64,000 nucleotides of DNA from positions 62,001 through 126,000 of the forward strand of contig JACRMN010000020.1 of assembly GCA_016214955.1 (NCBI GenBank), written 5' to 3'. This DNA is from Deltaproteobacteria bacterium (GTDB lineage: Bacteria; Myxococcota; Myxococcia; Myxococcales; Anaeromyxobacteraceae). The notes beneath the pieces were generated by a model that did not search any database, had not been told where the DNA came from, and saw nothing but the letters and a program-made list of their open reading frames with translations. Numbering within the stretch: the first letter of the stretch is position 1; each line of letters opens with the position of its first letter. The translations under genes were made by a program, and so were the position numbers. Of this stretch, positions 16,587 through 24,063 are shown piece by piece.

Positions 16587-18323
16587 ATGGACAAGATCCT
16601 GCGAGTCGACATGAGTGCCAAGGGCGGCCCGAAGGCGTCGGTGGAGCCGGTGGGCAAGTACGTCGGCCTCGGCGGGCGGGGCATGACCTCCCTCATCGTC
16701 GCCGACGAGGTGGACCCGGCCTGCCACCCGCTCTCCGCCGCCAACAAGCTGGTCTTCGCCCCCGGCCTGCTGGCCGGCACCAGCGCCTCGACCAGCGGCC
16801 GCATCTCGGTGGGCTGCAAGAGCCCCCTCACCGGCGGGATCAAGGAGGCCAACGCCGGCGGGCAGGCGGGCATGGCGCTCGGGCGCCTCGGCTACGCCGC
16901 CGTCATCTTCGAGGGCGCGCCGGCCGGCGACGACCTCTGGAAGGTGCTCATCGACAAGAACGGCGTCTCCTTCAGCGTCGACAACAGCTGCCGGGGGCTC
17001 GGGAACTACGACACCGTCGAGAAGCTGGTGAAGGTGCACGGCGAGAAGTGCGCCTACGTCACCATCGGCCAGGCAGGCGAGATGAAGCTCGGCGCCGCCT
17101 CGATCGCCTGCACCGACCGCGAGCTCCGGCCCACCCGCCACATGGGGCGCGGCGGCGTCGGCGCGGTGATGGGGTCGAAGAAGATCAAGGCCATCGTCGT
17201 CGACGAGTCGGGCACCACCCCGCCGCAGCCCAGGGACCCGGCCCGTTTCAAGGAGGCCGCAAAGGCCTGGGTGGAGGGGCTGAAGCGGCACGCCGTCTCG
17301 GGCCAGGGCCTGCCGGCCTTCGGCACCAACGTGCTCACCAACGTGCTCAACGAGGCCGGGGGCTACCCGACCTTCAACTTCAAGGAGGGCCGCTTCGCCG
17401 GCGCCTCGAAGATCAGCGGCGAGACCCAGGCGCAGCTGGAGATCGACCGCGGCGGGCTCGCGACCCACGGCTGCCAGCGCGGCTGCACCATCCAGTGCTC
17501 GGGCATCTTCCACGACAAGGAAGGGAAGTACGTCACCAAGCAGCCCGAGTACGAGACCGTCTGGTCCCACGGCGGCAACTGCGGGATCGACGACCTCGAC
17601 GTCATCGCCCAGCTCGACCGCATGGACGACGACTTCGGCCTCGACACCATCGAGATGGGCGTGACCATCGGCGTCGCCATGGAGGCCGGCGTCATCCCCT
17701 TCGGCGACGCGGCCGGGGCCCTCCGGCTCCTGGGTGAGGTGGGCAAGGGCACGCCGCTCGGCCGCATCCTCGGCTCGGGCGCGGGCGTCACCGGCAAGGT
17801 GTTCGGCGTCGAGCGCGTCCCGGTGGTGAAGAACCAGGCGCTGCCCGCGTACGATCCCCGCGCCGTGCAGGGGCAGGGCGTCACCTACGCCACCTCGCCC
17901 ATGGGCGGTGACCACACCGCCGGCTACGCGGTGGCCACCAACATCCTCAAGGTGGGCGGCTTCGTCGATCCGTTGAAGCCCGAGGGGCAGGTCGAGCTCT
18001 CGCGCAACCTGCAGATCGCCACCGCCGCGGTGGACTCCACCGGAATGTGCCTGTTCGTGGCCTTCCCGGTGCTCGACCAGCCCGACACCTTCCAGACGCT
18101 GATCGATCTCCTCAACGCGCAGTACGGCCTCTCGCTGGTGGGCGACGACGTCGCCGCCCTGGGCAAGAAGGTCCTCTCGGCGGAGCGCGGCTTCAACTCG
18201 CGGGCGGGGCTCGGCGTCGAGCAGGACCGGCTGCCGCGCTTCTTCGAGCAGCAGCCGCTCGCCCCCCACAACGTGGTCTTCGGCGTGAAGCCGGAGGAGC
18301 TGGATCGGGTCTTCAACTGGTGA
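16587..18323 (+). CDS. aor: Tungsten-containing aldehyde:ferredoxin oxidoreductase
   Basis: Oxidises aldehydes to carboxylic acids and passes electrons to ferredoxin, using a bis-pyranopterin tungsten centre and one [4Fe-4S] cluster. 578 residues. The start is the ATG preceded by GAGGAAA. Family landmarks are KYVGLGGRGMTS near the N-terminus and THMGRGG-like TRHMGRGGVGAVMGSKKIKA for pterin binding. Cluster ligands are Cys296, Cys300, Cys304 and, far downstream, Cys488. The first three are spaced CX3CX3C, whereas classical AOR has CX2CX3C. Beside tungstate transport, moaA/moeA and a maturase its metal is almost certainly tungsten. The substrate may be the aldehyde made by the nearby alcohol dehydrogenase. 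Confidence 0.9.
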   Translation: MDKILRVDMSAKGGPKASVEPVGKYVGLGGRGMTSLIVADEVDPACHPLSAANKLVFAPGLLAGTSASTSGRISVGCKSPLTGGIKEANAGGQAGMALGRLGYAAVIFEGAPAGDDLWKVLIDKNGVSFSVDNSCRGLGNYDTVEKLVKVHGEKCAYVTIGQAGEMKLGAASIACTDRELRPTRHMGRGGVGAVMGSKKIKAIVVDESGTTPPQPRDPARFKEAAKAWVEGLKRHAVSGQGLPAFGTNVLTNVLNEAGGYPTFNFKEGRFAGASKISGETQAQLEIDRGGLATHGCQRGCTIQCSGIFHDKEGKYVTKQPEYETVWSHGGNCGIDDLDVIAQLDRMDDDFGLDTIEMGVTIGVAMEAGVIPFGDAAGALRLLGEVGKGTPLGRILGSGAGVTGKVFGVERVPVVKNQALPAYDPRAVQGQGVTYATSPMGGDHTAGYAVATNILKVGGFVDPLKPEGQVELSRNLQIATAAVDSTGMCLFVAFPVLDQPDTFQTLIDLLNAQYGLSLVGDDVAALGKKVLSAERGFNSRAGLGVEQDRLPRFFEQQPLAPHNVVFGVKPEELDRVFNW

Positions 18324-18330
18324 GGGGTCG

Positions 18331-18370
18331 CCCCGGAGGGGAGGGTGCCTTCGAGCCCTCTCCTCCGGGG
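18331..18370 (+). other. Strong mRNA stem-loop between aor and moaD-like gene
   Basis: Bases 18331-18345 pair with 18356-18370 in a 15-bp stem (one G-U) with a 10-base loop. There is no following T-run, so it resembles an RNA-processing or stability hairpin, or an attenuator that would give more aor than moaD/thiF message, more than a simple terminator. Confidence 0.6.
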
Positions 18371-18400
18371 GCGAGCGCCTCGGCGACGCCGGGCACGGCC

Positions 18401-18625
18401 ATGAAGCTGACCGTCAAGCTCTTCGCGACCTTTCGCCAGGGGCGCTTCGCCGAGGCGGAGCTGGAGCTCGCCGAGGGAACGACGCTCGGGAGCCTCGCCG
18501 ATGGGCTGCGGATCCCGCGGGAGGAGATCGGGATCCTGATGGTCGGCGGGCGGCACGCCGAGCTCGCCCACCGCCCCGCCCCCGGCGACGTGGTCGCCAT
18601 CTTCCCGCTGCTGGGCGGAGGCTGA
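18401..18625 (+). CDS. MoaD/ThiS-family sulfur carrier protein
   Basis: 74 residues with a ubiquitin-like fold, starting MKLTVKLFATFRQGR and ending LLGGG. The C-terminal Gly-Gly is the site activated by adenylation and thiocarboxylation. It would supply dithiolene sulfur for tungstopterin or another thiolated product. Located two bases before its likely E1 partner and downstream of aor. Confidence 0.88.
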   Translation: MKLTVKLFATFRQGRFAEAELELAEGTTLGSLADGLRIPREEIGILMVGGRHAELAHRPAPGDVVAIFPLLGGG

Positions 18626-18627
18626 AG

Positions 18628-19452
18628 ATGCCGGAGGCCGCGCTCGCCGACTTCCTGCGGAGCCGCGCCGAGGGAGACCTGCTCCCCTGGGCGGCCCAGG
18701 TCGAGGGGGCCGCGCGGTCGGGCGCCGGCCTGGCGGAGGTCGAGCTCGCGGCCCTGCGGGCGGGCCTGCTCCCGGCGCGCTACCGGCGCAACCGGAGCAC
18801 CCTCACCGTCGAGGACCAGCTCCGGCTGCACCTGTCGCGGGTCGGGATCGTGGGCTGCGGCGGGCTGGGCGGCTATCTCGTCGAGGAGCTGGCCCGGCTG
18901 GGCGTGGGCACGCTGGTCCTGGTGGATCCCGACGTCTTCGAGGAGCACAACCTGAACCGGCAGCTCCTCTCCACGCCGGCCCGCCTCGGCGCCGCCAAGG
19001 TGGAGGTGGCGCGGGACCGGGTGGCCGAGGTCAACCCGGCCGCGACCGTCGTCGCCCACCGGGAGGCGCTCTCCGCCGCCAACGGAGCGCGGCTGCTGGC
19101 CGGCTGCTCCGCGGTCGCCGACGGCCTCGACAGCGTGCGGGTGCGCCGCGAGCTGGCGGCGGTCTGCCGCGGCCTCGGCGTGCCGCTGGTTCACGGCGCC
19201 ATCGCCGGCTGGTACGGACAGGTGGCCGTGCAGCTCCCCGGAGCGGACCTCTCCCCCCTGCTGCGGGAGACGCCCGGCGGCAAGGGGATCGAGACCGCGC
19301 TCGGGAACCCGGCCTTCACCCCCGCGGTGGTGGCCAGCCTGCAGGTGGCCGAGGTCGCGAAGCTGCTGCTCGGCCGCGGCAAGGCGCTGGCCGGGCGGGT
19401 CCTGCACCTCGACCTGCTGGAGATGCGGTTCGAGGAGCTGCCGCTCGGCTGA
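18628..19452 (+). CDS. ThiF/MoeB/HesA-family adenylyltransferase (E1-like)
   Basis: 274 residues. The Rossmann nucleotide-binding region is VGIVGCGGLGGYLVEELARLG, followed by LVDPDVFEEHNLNRQLL with the conserved Asp and Arg of the adenylation site. The zinc-binding CXXC pairs of classical MoeB are not visible and the N-terminal 60 residues are extra. It probably adenylates the C-terminus of the adjacent MoaD-like protein. Confidence 0.88.
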   Translation: MPEAALADFLRSRAEGDLLPWAAQVEGAARSGAGLAEVELAALRAGLLPARYRRNRSTLTVEDQLRLHLSRVGIVGCGGLGGYLVEELARLGVGTLVLVDPDVFEEHNLNRQLLSTPARLGAAKVEVARDRVAEVNPAATVVAHREALSAANGARLLAGCSAVADGLDSVRVRRELAAVCRGLGVPLVHGAIAGWYGQVAVQLPGADLSPLLRETPGGKGIETALGNPAFTPAVVASLQVAEVAKLLLGRGKALAGRVLHLDLLEMRFEELPLG

Positions 19453-19488
19453 CGCCGGCCGGCGGGCGGCGCCGTCGGCGAGGCACGG

Positions 19489-20019
19489 TCAGGCGAACCG
19501 CACCCGGAGAGCCACGGGCCCGGCTCCGGGCGGCTCGCCGGGAGCGTCACCCGCCAGGTCGCGCGCCTCCTCGCGCCCCACGAGCACGCCTCGCGCCAGG
19601 AGCGCGGGGCCGACCTCCGCGAGCAGGAGGTTGAAGACCGCCACCTGGATGGTCGCCGGCCGCTCCGGTGGGGCCGGAGCAGCGCTGGCCACGCGCGTGA
19701 TGGCGGCGCGCATTGCCGCGTAGTGGCCGCCGCGGCGCAAGGTGGCGCCGACGAGCCCCGGCATGGCCGCGGAGAGCGCCAGGCGGGAGCCCGCCCGGAG
19801 CCGGGCCTCCTCGATGTCGTCCACCACCTGGTCGTCCAGGAACACGGTGGCGATCCGCGTCCCGACGTAGTCGGGCGCCAGGCCGAGATCACCGGTGAGG
19901 AAGGCTGCGACCGAGCGGCCGGCGGAGGCGCGCACCCCGACCCCCCGCTGGAGGAGGGGAGTGAAGCGGTGGATCCGTGCGCGCGGCAGCTCCAGCGACC
20001 AGGCCGGCTCCAAGGTCAT
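19489..20019 (-). CDS. Protein of unknown function, convergent to the AOR operon
   Basis: About 176 residues from ATG at 20019 (MTLEPAWSLELP). A longer in-frame start at 20208 exists, but the extra 63 residues look non-coding. The predicted protein is soluble, alpha/beta, with the region YVGTRIATVFLDDQVVDDIEEARLRAG. No family recognised. It is transcribed towards the thiF-like gene, 36 bases away. No clear ribosome-binding site was found. Confidence 0.55.
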   Translation of the reverse strand: MTLEPAWSLELPRARIHRFTPLLQRGVGVRASAGRSVAAFLTGDLGLAPDYVGTRIATVFLDDQVVDDIEEARLRAGSRLALSAAMPGLVGATLRRGGHYAAMRAAITRVASAAPAPPERPATIQVAVFNLLLAEVGPALLARGVLVGREEARDLAGDAPGEPPGAGPVALRVRFA

Positions 20020-20271
20020 GTCCGGGGGGCCTAGCAACCCCGGGGCCAGGGCCGGGCCCTGGAGCTCGTTCAGGGGCGCCGTCTCCTCCAGGCGGCAGTC
20101 GCTTCCCGGTCCCGTGGCGTCGCGCTTCTTGCGCGAAAACCTCGCGGGCTGGCGGGCGCGATCTGCGGCCGCGGTGCCATTGCCGGATCCGCCCGGGCGC
20201 GGAAGCACGAAAGGTGAACGGTCCTCCTGGAGTCACGCCCGCTTCCGCCGCCGCTCGCCGGCGGCGGCCAC

Positions 20272-20330
20272 TGTAACGGTGCGGCGCGCGCTGTCGCGTT
20301 CCATGTCACGCGAACGAGACGGCTGCGACA
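20272..20330. promoter_or_regulatory. Putative enhancer half-sites upstream of the alcohol dehydrogenase
   Basis: TGTAAC (20272), TGTCGC (20292), TGTCAC (20304) and GCGACA (20325) repeat the half-site family seen between moeA and aor, about 130 bases upstream of the candidate adh promoter. The rest of the 510-base gap between the unknown gene and adh shows nothing else convincing apart from the promoter candidate at 20423-20438. Confidence 0.5.
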
Positions 20331-20422
20331 CACCGCCTCGGCACTGACTCGTTGGGCCGAGGGACAGGAAACCCTCCGCAAAACCCAACCCGTACGCAGC
20401 GCGAAGGCCGCCTCGCGCCGGT

Positions 20423-20438
20423 TGGCCCGCCGGTTGAA
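20423..20438 (+). promoter_or_regulatory. Weak candidate sigma-54 promoter for adh
   Basis: TGGCCCGCCGGTTGAA resembles the aor promoter (nine of the first eleven bases and TTG of the -12 element) but has GA where the invariant GC is expected. It would give a leader of about 80 bases. Proposed because of the enhancer-like half-sites upstream. Confidence 0.3.
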
Positions 20439-20529
20439 GAAGCAAAGTGCACCGTCGTTCTCGTCCGGATCGAGCTCACGCAGCGATGCGAGAGCACAGG
20501 AAAACCTCGCCCAACGAAAGGGGCCGCAC

Positions 20530-21735
20530 ATGAGCAGCTTCAACATCGCCTCGACAGAGTTCCCCCTGCGAAACTTCCACGCCACGCCGCGAGCCACCAT
20601 CGGCTGGGGCGCCTACCGCATGGCCGGCGAGGAGGCCAAGGCCATCGGCATCCGCAACGCCCTCATCGTCAGCTCGGGCCTGAAGGGCACCGGCATCCTC
20701 GACGAGGTCGCGGGGGTGCTGAAGGCCGCCGGCATCGGCGTCAGCATCTACGCCGGCGTGACCTCCAACCCCAAGGACCACGAGGTCCACGCCGCCCACA
20801 AGCTCTTCAAGCAGGCCAAGTGCGACGGCGTGGTCTCGGTGGGCGGCGGCAGCTCCCACGACTGCGCCAAGGCGGTGCGCATCGTCGACGCCCACGACGG
20901 CCAGAGCATCCGCGAGTTCAACGGGATGTGCACCACCAAGAAGCCCATCACCGTGCCGCAGCTGGCCATCACCACCACCGCCGGCACCGGCTCGGAGACC
21001 AGCTGGGCCGCGGTCATCACCGACACCCAGAAGATGTACAAGATGGTGATCTTCGACCCCAACATCATCTCGTCGCGCGCCATCGTCGACCCGGCGCTGA
21101 TGCGCACCATGCCGCCCTTCCTGACGGCCTGGACCGGGATGGACGCCATGACCCACGCCGTCGAGGCCTACGTCTCGCGCCTCGGCGTCCGCACCTCGCA
21201 GGGGCTCGGCATCCACGCCATCAAGATGATCGCCAAGGGGCTGCGCGACGCCTACGCCAACCCCACCAACGCCGAGGCCCGCGAGAACATGGCCTGGGCC
21301 CAGTACACCGCCGGCCACGCCTTCAACAGCGCCGGGCTGGGCATCGTCCACTCCATGGCCCACACCCTGGGCGCGCTCTTCGACTCGCCGCACGGCCAGT
21401 GCAACGCCATCGGCCTCATCCCGGTGGAGCGCTACAACATGGTGGCCTGCCCGGACAAGTTCCGGGACATCGCCGAGGCCATGGGCGTCGACACCCGCGG
21501 CATGACCACCTGGAAGGCGGCCGAGGCGGCGGTGGACGAGCTGGAGCAGCTCCGCAGCGACCTCGGCATCACCGAGACCTTCGCCACCCTCGGGCTCAAG
21601 GAGGAGCACCTGGAGAAGTTCACCCCCATCGTGCTCCAGGACGTGTGCACCGGCGGCAACCCCCGCCAGGTCACCTCCGACGTGGTGAAGATGATCTTCC
21701 GCCAGTGCATGAAGCCGGGCGCCAACGGGAAGTAG
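20530..21735 (+). CDS. Iron-containing alcohol dehydrogenase (mycofactocin-associated type)
   Basis: 401 residues of the group III Fe-dependent alcohol dehydrogenase family. VSVGGGSSHDCAKAVRI (GGGS nucleotide motif) and TTTAGTGSETSWAAV are present, and the metal-site His residues lie in GMDAMTHAVEAYVS, HSMAHTLGALFDSPHGQCNA and nearby. Such enzymes in mycofactocin-positive bacteria, like the actinobacterial Mno methanol dehydrogenases, hold NAD tightly and need an external redox partner. Here it lies 800 bases upstream of mftA. Start ATG chosen by AAAGGGG upstream. It probably supplies aldehyde to AOR. Confidence 0.9.
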   Translation: MSSFNIASTEFPLRNFHATPRATIGWGAYRMAGEEAKAIGIRNALIVSSGLKGTGILDEVAGVLKAAGIGVSIYAGVTSNPKDHEVHAAHKLFKQAKCDGVVSVGGGSSHDCAKAVRIVDAHDGQSIREFNGMCTTKKPITVPQLAITTTAGTGSETSWAAVITDTQKMYKMVIFDPNIISSRAIVDPALMRTMPPFLTAWTGMDAMTHAVEAYVSRLGVRTSQGLGIHAIKMIAKGLRDAYANPTNAEARENMAWAQYTAGHAFNSAGLGIVHSMAHTLGALFDSPHGQCNAIGLIPVERYNMVACPDKFRDIAEAMGVDTRGMTTWKAAEAAVDELEQLRSDLGITETFATLGLKEEHLEKFTPIVLQDVCTGGNPRQVTSDVVKMIFRQCMKPGANGK

Positions 21736-21772
21736 CGGCTGCGTGGGTACGGGCCCGGCAGGGCGGTACGGA

Positions 21773-21790
21773 GGCCGGCGCTCTCCGGCC
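21773..21790 (+). terminator. Possible weak terminator hairpin after adh
   Basis: GGCCGG and CCGGCC pair around a 6-base loop, 38 bases after the adh stop. No T-run follows. The rest of the 205-base gap to the next gene shows no other clear signal. Confidence 0.3.
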
Positions 21791-21940
21791 GGGCACGAGC
21801 CGAGGCGTGGGTGAAGTCGTCGTCGGCGTCCCCCGGTGGCGCGGAGCGCGTGGGCTCCGCCGCCTCCCGGGGGCGCCGACGGCGGCGACTCCCCGCAGCA
21901 CTTGCGACCTTCCACTCCAACCGATGGGGAGAAACCGTTC

Positions 21941-22471
21941 ATGACTCTGCCTTTGCTGGTGGCGATCAGCGTGATGTGGATTCCGGTGGCCATCCTCTTC
22001 CTGGGAAAGGGCGAGCCGCGAAGCACCGGGGCGGTGACGGGCTTCGTGGGCGCGGTGGTGGTGGTCGGCGCCTTCGTCCAGGCGGCCGTCTTCAAGGACC
22101 CGTTCACCGCCGGGCTCCTGCTGGTACACGGGCTGCTCTACTGCACCGTCGGCTACGCGCTGCTGGCCGGGCTCGAGGACCTGCGCTCGGTGGGCAACGT
22201 CGCCCTGACGGTGGCCGTGGTCTCGGCCATCTACATGGTCCTGTTCTTCACCGGTGGGCCGGTCCTTCCCGACGGCAAGCAGCTCGTCGCCAAGAGCGAC
22301 TACCTGGCGCTGGCCTGCGCCGGCTACGTGGTCCTGACGATCGAGGTCTGGCTCAACGCCTACGGGAAGTTCCCGGCCCGTGGGCTGGCGCTGTCGCTCA
22401 TCGCCTGGGCCTTCGTCGGCCTCTGGGCGCCGGCATTCTGGCTCCTGGCGGCCGGCCGGCTTCCCTTCTAG
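21941..22471 (+). CDS. AmiS/UreI-family small-amide/urea channel-like membrane protein
   Basis: 176 residues with six or seven membrane segments. The C-terminus (YGKFPARGLALSLIAWAFVGLWAPAFWLL) matches the pattern of UreI/AmiS proton-gated channels, and the N-terminal half has the same repeated hydrophobic layout. UreI and AmiS conduct urea or short amides. The natural solute here is unknown; a small alcohol, aldehyde or acid is conceivable given the neighbours. ATG at 21941, with GGGGAGA upstream. Confidence 0.7.
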   Translation: MTLPLLVAISVMWIPVAILFLGKGEPRSTGAVTGFVGAVVVVGAFVQAAVFKDPFTAGLLLVHGLLYCTVGYALLAGLEDLRSVGNVALTVAVVSAIYMVLFFTGGPVLPDGKQLVAKSDYLALACAGYVVLTIEVWLNAYGKFPARGLALSLIAWAFVGLWAPAFWLLAAGRLPF

Positions 22472-22552
22472 GCGGGCGGGAACGCGAGTGCCGGCGCGCG
22501 GTCCGGCACGCTTGGCGGGGACGAGGCAATCACTCTCGAAAAGGAGCAGCAG

Positions 22553-22705
22553 ATGGCAAGGCAGAAGAAGGCGAAGGCAACCAAGGAGCGGCGCGCGGGC
22601 TCGGCTCGGCCGCCCGCACCCCCGCAGGCCGATGGCGAGCCTCGGGTGCTCGAGGAGATCCGCATCGAGGAGCTGGCCATCGACGGGATCTGCGGCGTCT
22701 ACTGA
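22553..22705 (+). CDS. mftA: Mycofactocin precursor peptide MftA
   Basis: A 50-residue peptide with a Lys/Arg-rich N-terminus and the diagnostic C-terminus EELAIDGICGVY. In known systems MftC decarboxylates and crosslinks the terminal Val-Tyr to make the redox cofactor. The canonical ending is IDGMCGVY; Met to Ile is the only change. Start ATG has AAGGAG seven bases upstream. It is followed by mftB after 10 bases. Confidence 0.95.
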   Translation: MARQKKAKATKERRAGSARPPAPPQADGEPRVLEEIRIEELAIDGICGVY

Positions 22706-22715
22706 CGGAGGGTGA

Positions 22716-23027
22716 ATGGCCCCCGCTCCCGCCACCGCCCGCCGTTCCGCCTCCCCGCGCTCCGGGGAGGCGGAGGAGAGGTGCTACCGGCTCGCGCCCG
22801 GCTGCCAGGTGCGGGCCGAGCGCTTCGGCCTCCTCTTCTACGACCTCTCCGGCCCACGGCTGCTGTTCGCCGAGACCGGCGACCTCCTCCCGGCCTCGCT
22901 CCTGCGCGCGGGTGGCTCGCCCGGCCAGGCGCTGCGAGGCCGCACCGCGGCAGAGCGCCGGCGGACGGCGCAGCTCCTCGACCTCCTCGTCCGGAAGGGG
23001 TTCCTCCATGAGCAACCGGTTCGTTGA
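22716..23027 (+). CDS. mftB: Mycofactocin peptide chaperone MftB (RRE protein)
   Basis: 103 residues, PqqD-like RiPP recognition element that presents MftA to MftC. YRLAPGCQVRAERFGLLFYDLSGPRLLF is the typical beta-strand region, with a helical C-terminus ending LVRKGFLHEQ. The ATG follows GGAGGGTGA. It overlaps mftC by 20 bases. Confidence 0.9.
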   Translation: MAPAPATARRSASPRSGEAEERCYRLAPGCQVRAERFGLLFYDLSGPRLLFAETGDLLPASLLRAGGSPGQALRGRTAAERRRTAQLLDLLVRKGFLHEQPVR

Positions 23028-24063
23028 CGCAGGCCTCTCGGCCCCGGTGAACCTCACCTGGGAGGTGACGCTGGCCTGCAACCTGCGGTGCCGGCACTGC
23101 CTCTCCTCGTCGGGGCGGCCGGCGGTGGGGGAGCTCGACACCGCCGAGGCGCTCCAGGCGGTGGAGCAGCTGCACGGGGCCGGCGTGTTCCAGGTGAACT
23201 TCGGCGGGGGAGAGCCGTTCCTGCGCCCCGACTTCGAGGAGATCCTCTCCGCCTGCCACGATCGCGGGCTCGTCACCTGCATCTCCACCAACGGGACCCT
23301 GCTCGACCAGGCCCGGGTCCGCCGGCTCTCCAGGAGTCGCCTGGTGGCCATCCAGGTGAGCCTGGACGGCGCCCGGCGCGAGACCTGCGACGCCATCCGC
23401 GGCGAGGGCACCTTCGCCGAGGCGCTGCACGCGCTCCGGCTCCTCGCCAGCAGCCCCATTCCCACCAGCATCAACACCGTGCTCACCGGCCCCAACGCCG
23501 CCGAGATCCCCGACCTCCACCGGCTGGCCGGCTCGCTGGGGGTCTCCCTGCGGGTCTCGCGCTTCCGGCCCTCGGGGCGCGGCGCCGTCGACTGGGAGGC
23601 CCTGCGCCCGACGGCGAGCCAGCTCCTCGCCTTCTCGGCCTGGCTCTCCACCGAGGCGGGGGTGCGCACCGGGGACAGCTTCTTCTCGCTCACCTCGCAG
23701 GAGCGCCAGGGGCTGGGCCTCAACCTCTGCGGCGCCGCCAAGCTCACCTGCTGCCTGGGGCCGCGGGGCGACCTCTACCCCTGCGCCTTCCTGCAGCGCC
23801 GCGAGTTCCGCGCCGGCTCGCTCCGCCGCCGGTCGTTCGCCGAGATCTGGCGGGAGTCGCCGGTCTTCGAGAGCTTCCGCAGCCTGCGCATCCACTCCTG
23901 CGAGAGCTGCCAGCGGTTCGACCAGTGCCACGGCGGCTGCCCGGCGGTGGCCTACCACCTGGGCCGCGGCGTGGGCGGCGGGGATCCCGAGTGCCTGATG
24001 GAGTGCGTCACCACCCTGGGCGGGCCCGCCCCGCGTCCGGCCGTGCAGGAGCCCACGCCATGA
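23008..24063 (+). CDS. mftC: Mycofactocin maturase MftC (radical SAM/SPASM)
   Basis: 351 residues. Oxidatively decarboxylates and crosslinks the C-terminal Val-Tyr of MftA. The SAM cluster is LACNLRCRHC (Cys24, Cys28, Cys31), with GGGEPFLRPD as the SAM-binding loop. The SPASM region carries LCGAAKLTCC, LYPCAF and CESCQRFDQCHGGCP for two auxiliary clusters. The stop overlaps the next ATG (ATGA). Confidence 0.95.
   Translation: MSNRFVDAGLSAPVNLTWEVTLACNLRCRHCLSSSGRPAVGELDTAEALQAVEQLHGAGVFQVNFGGGEPFLRPDFEEILSACHDRGLVTCISTNGTLLDQARVRRLSRSRLVAIQVSLDGARRETCDAIRGEGTFAEALHALRLLASSPIPTSINTVLTGPNAAEIPDLHRLAGSLGVSLRVSRFRPSGRGAVDWEALRPTASQLLAFSAWLSTEAGVRTGDSFFSLTSQERQGLGLNLCGAAKLTCCLGPRGDLYPCAFLQRREFRAGSLRRRSFAEIWRESPVFESFRSLRIHSCESCQRFDQCHGGCPAVAYHLGRGVGGGDPECLMECVTTLGGPAPRPAVQEPTP

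Noticed and set aside
19489-20208. Could the unknown gene be the missing MftE?
   Set aside because: No creatininase signature (paired His/Asp/Glu metal motifs) is visible and the length is too short.
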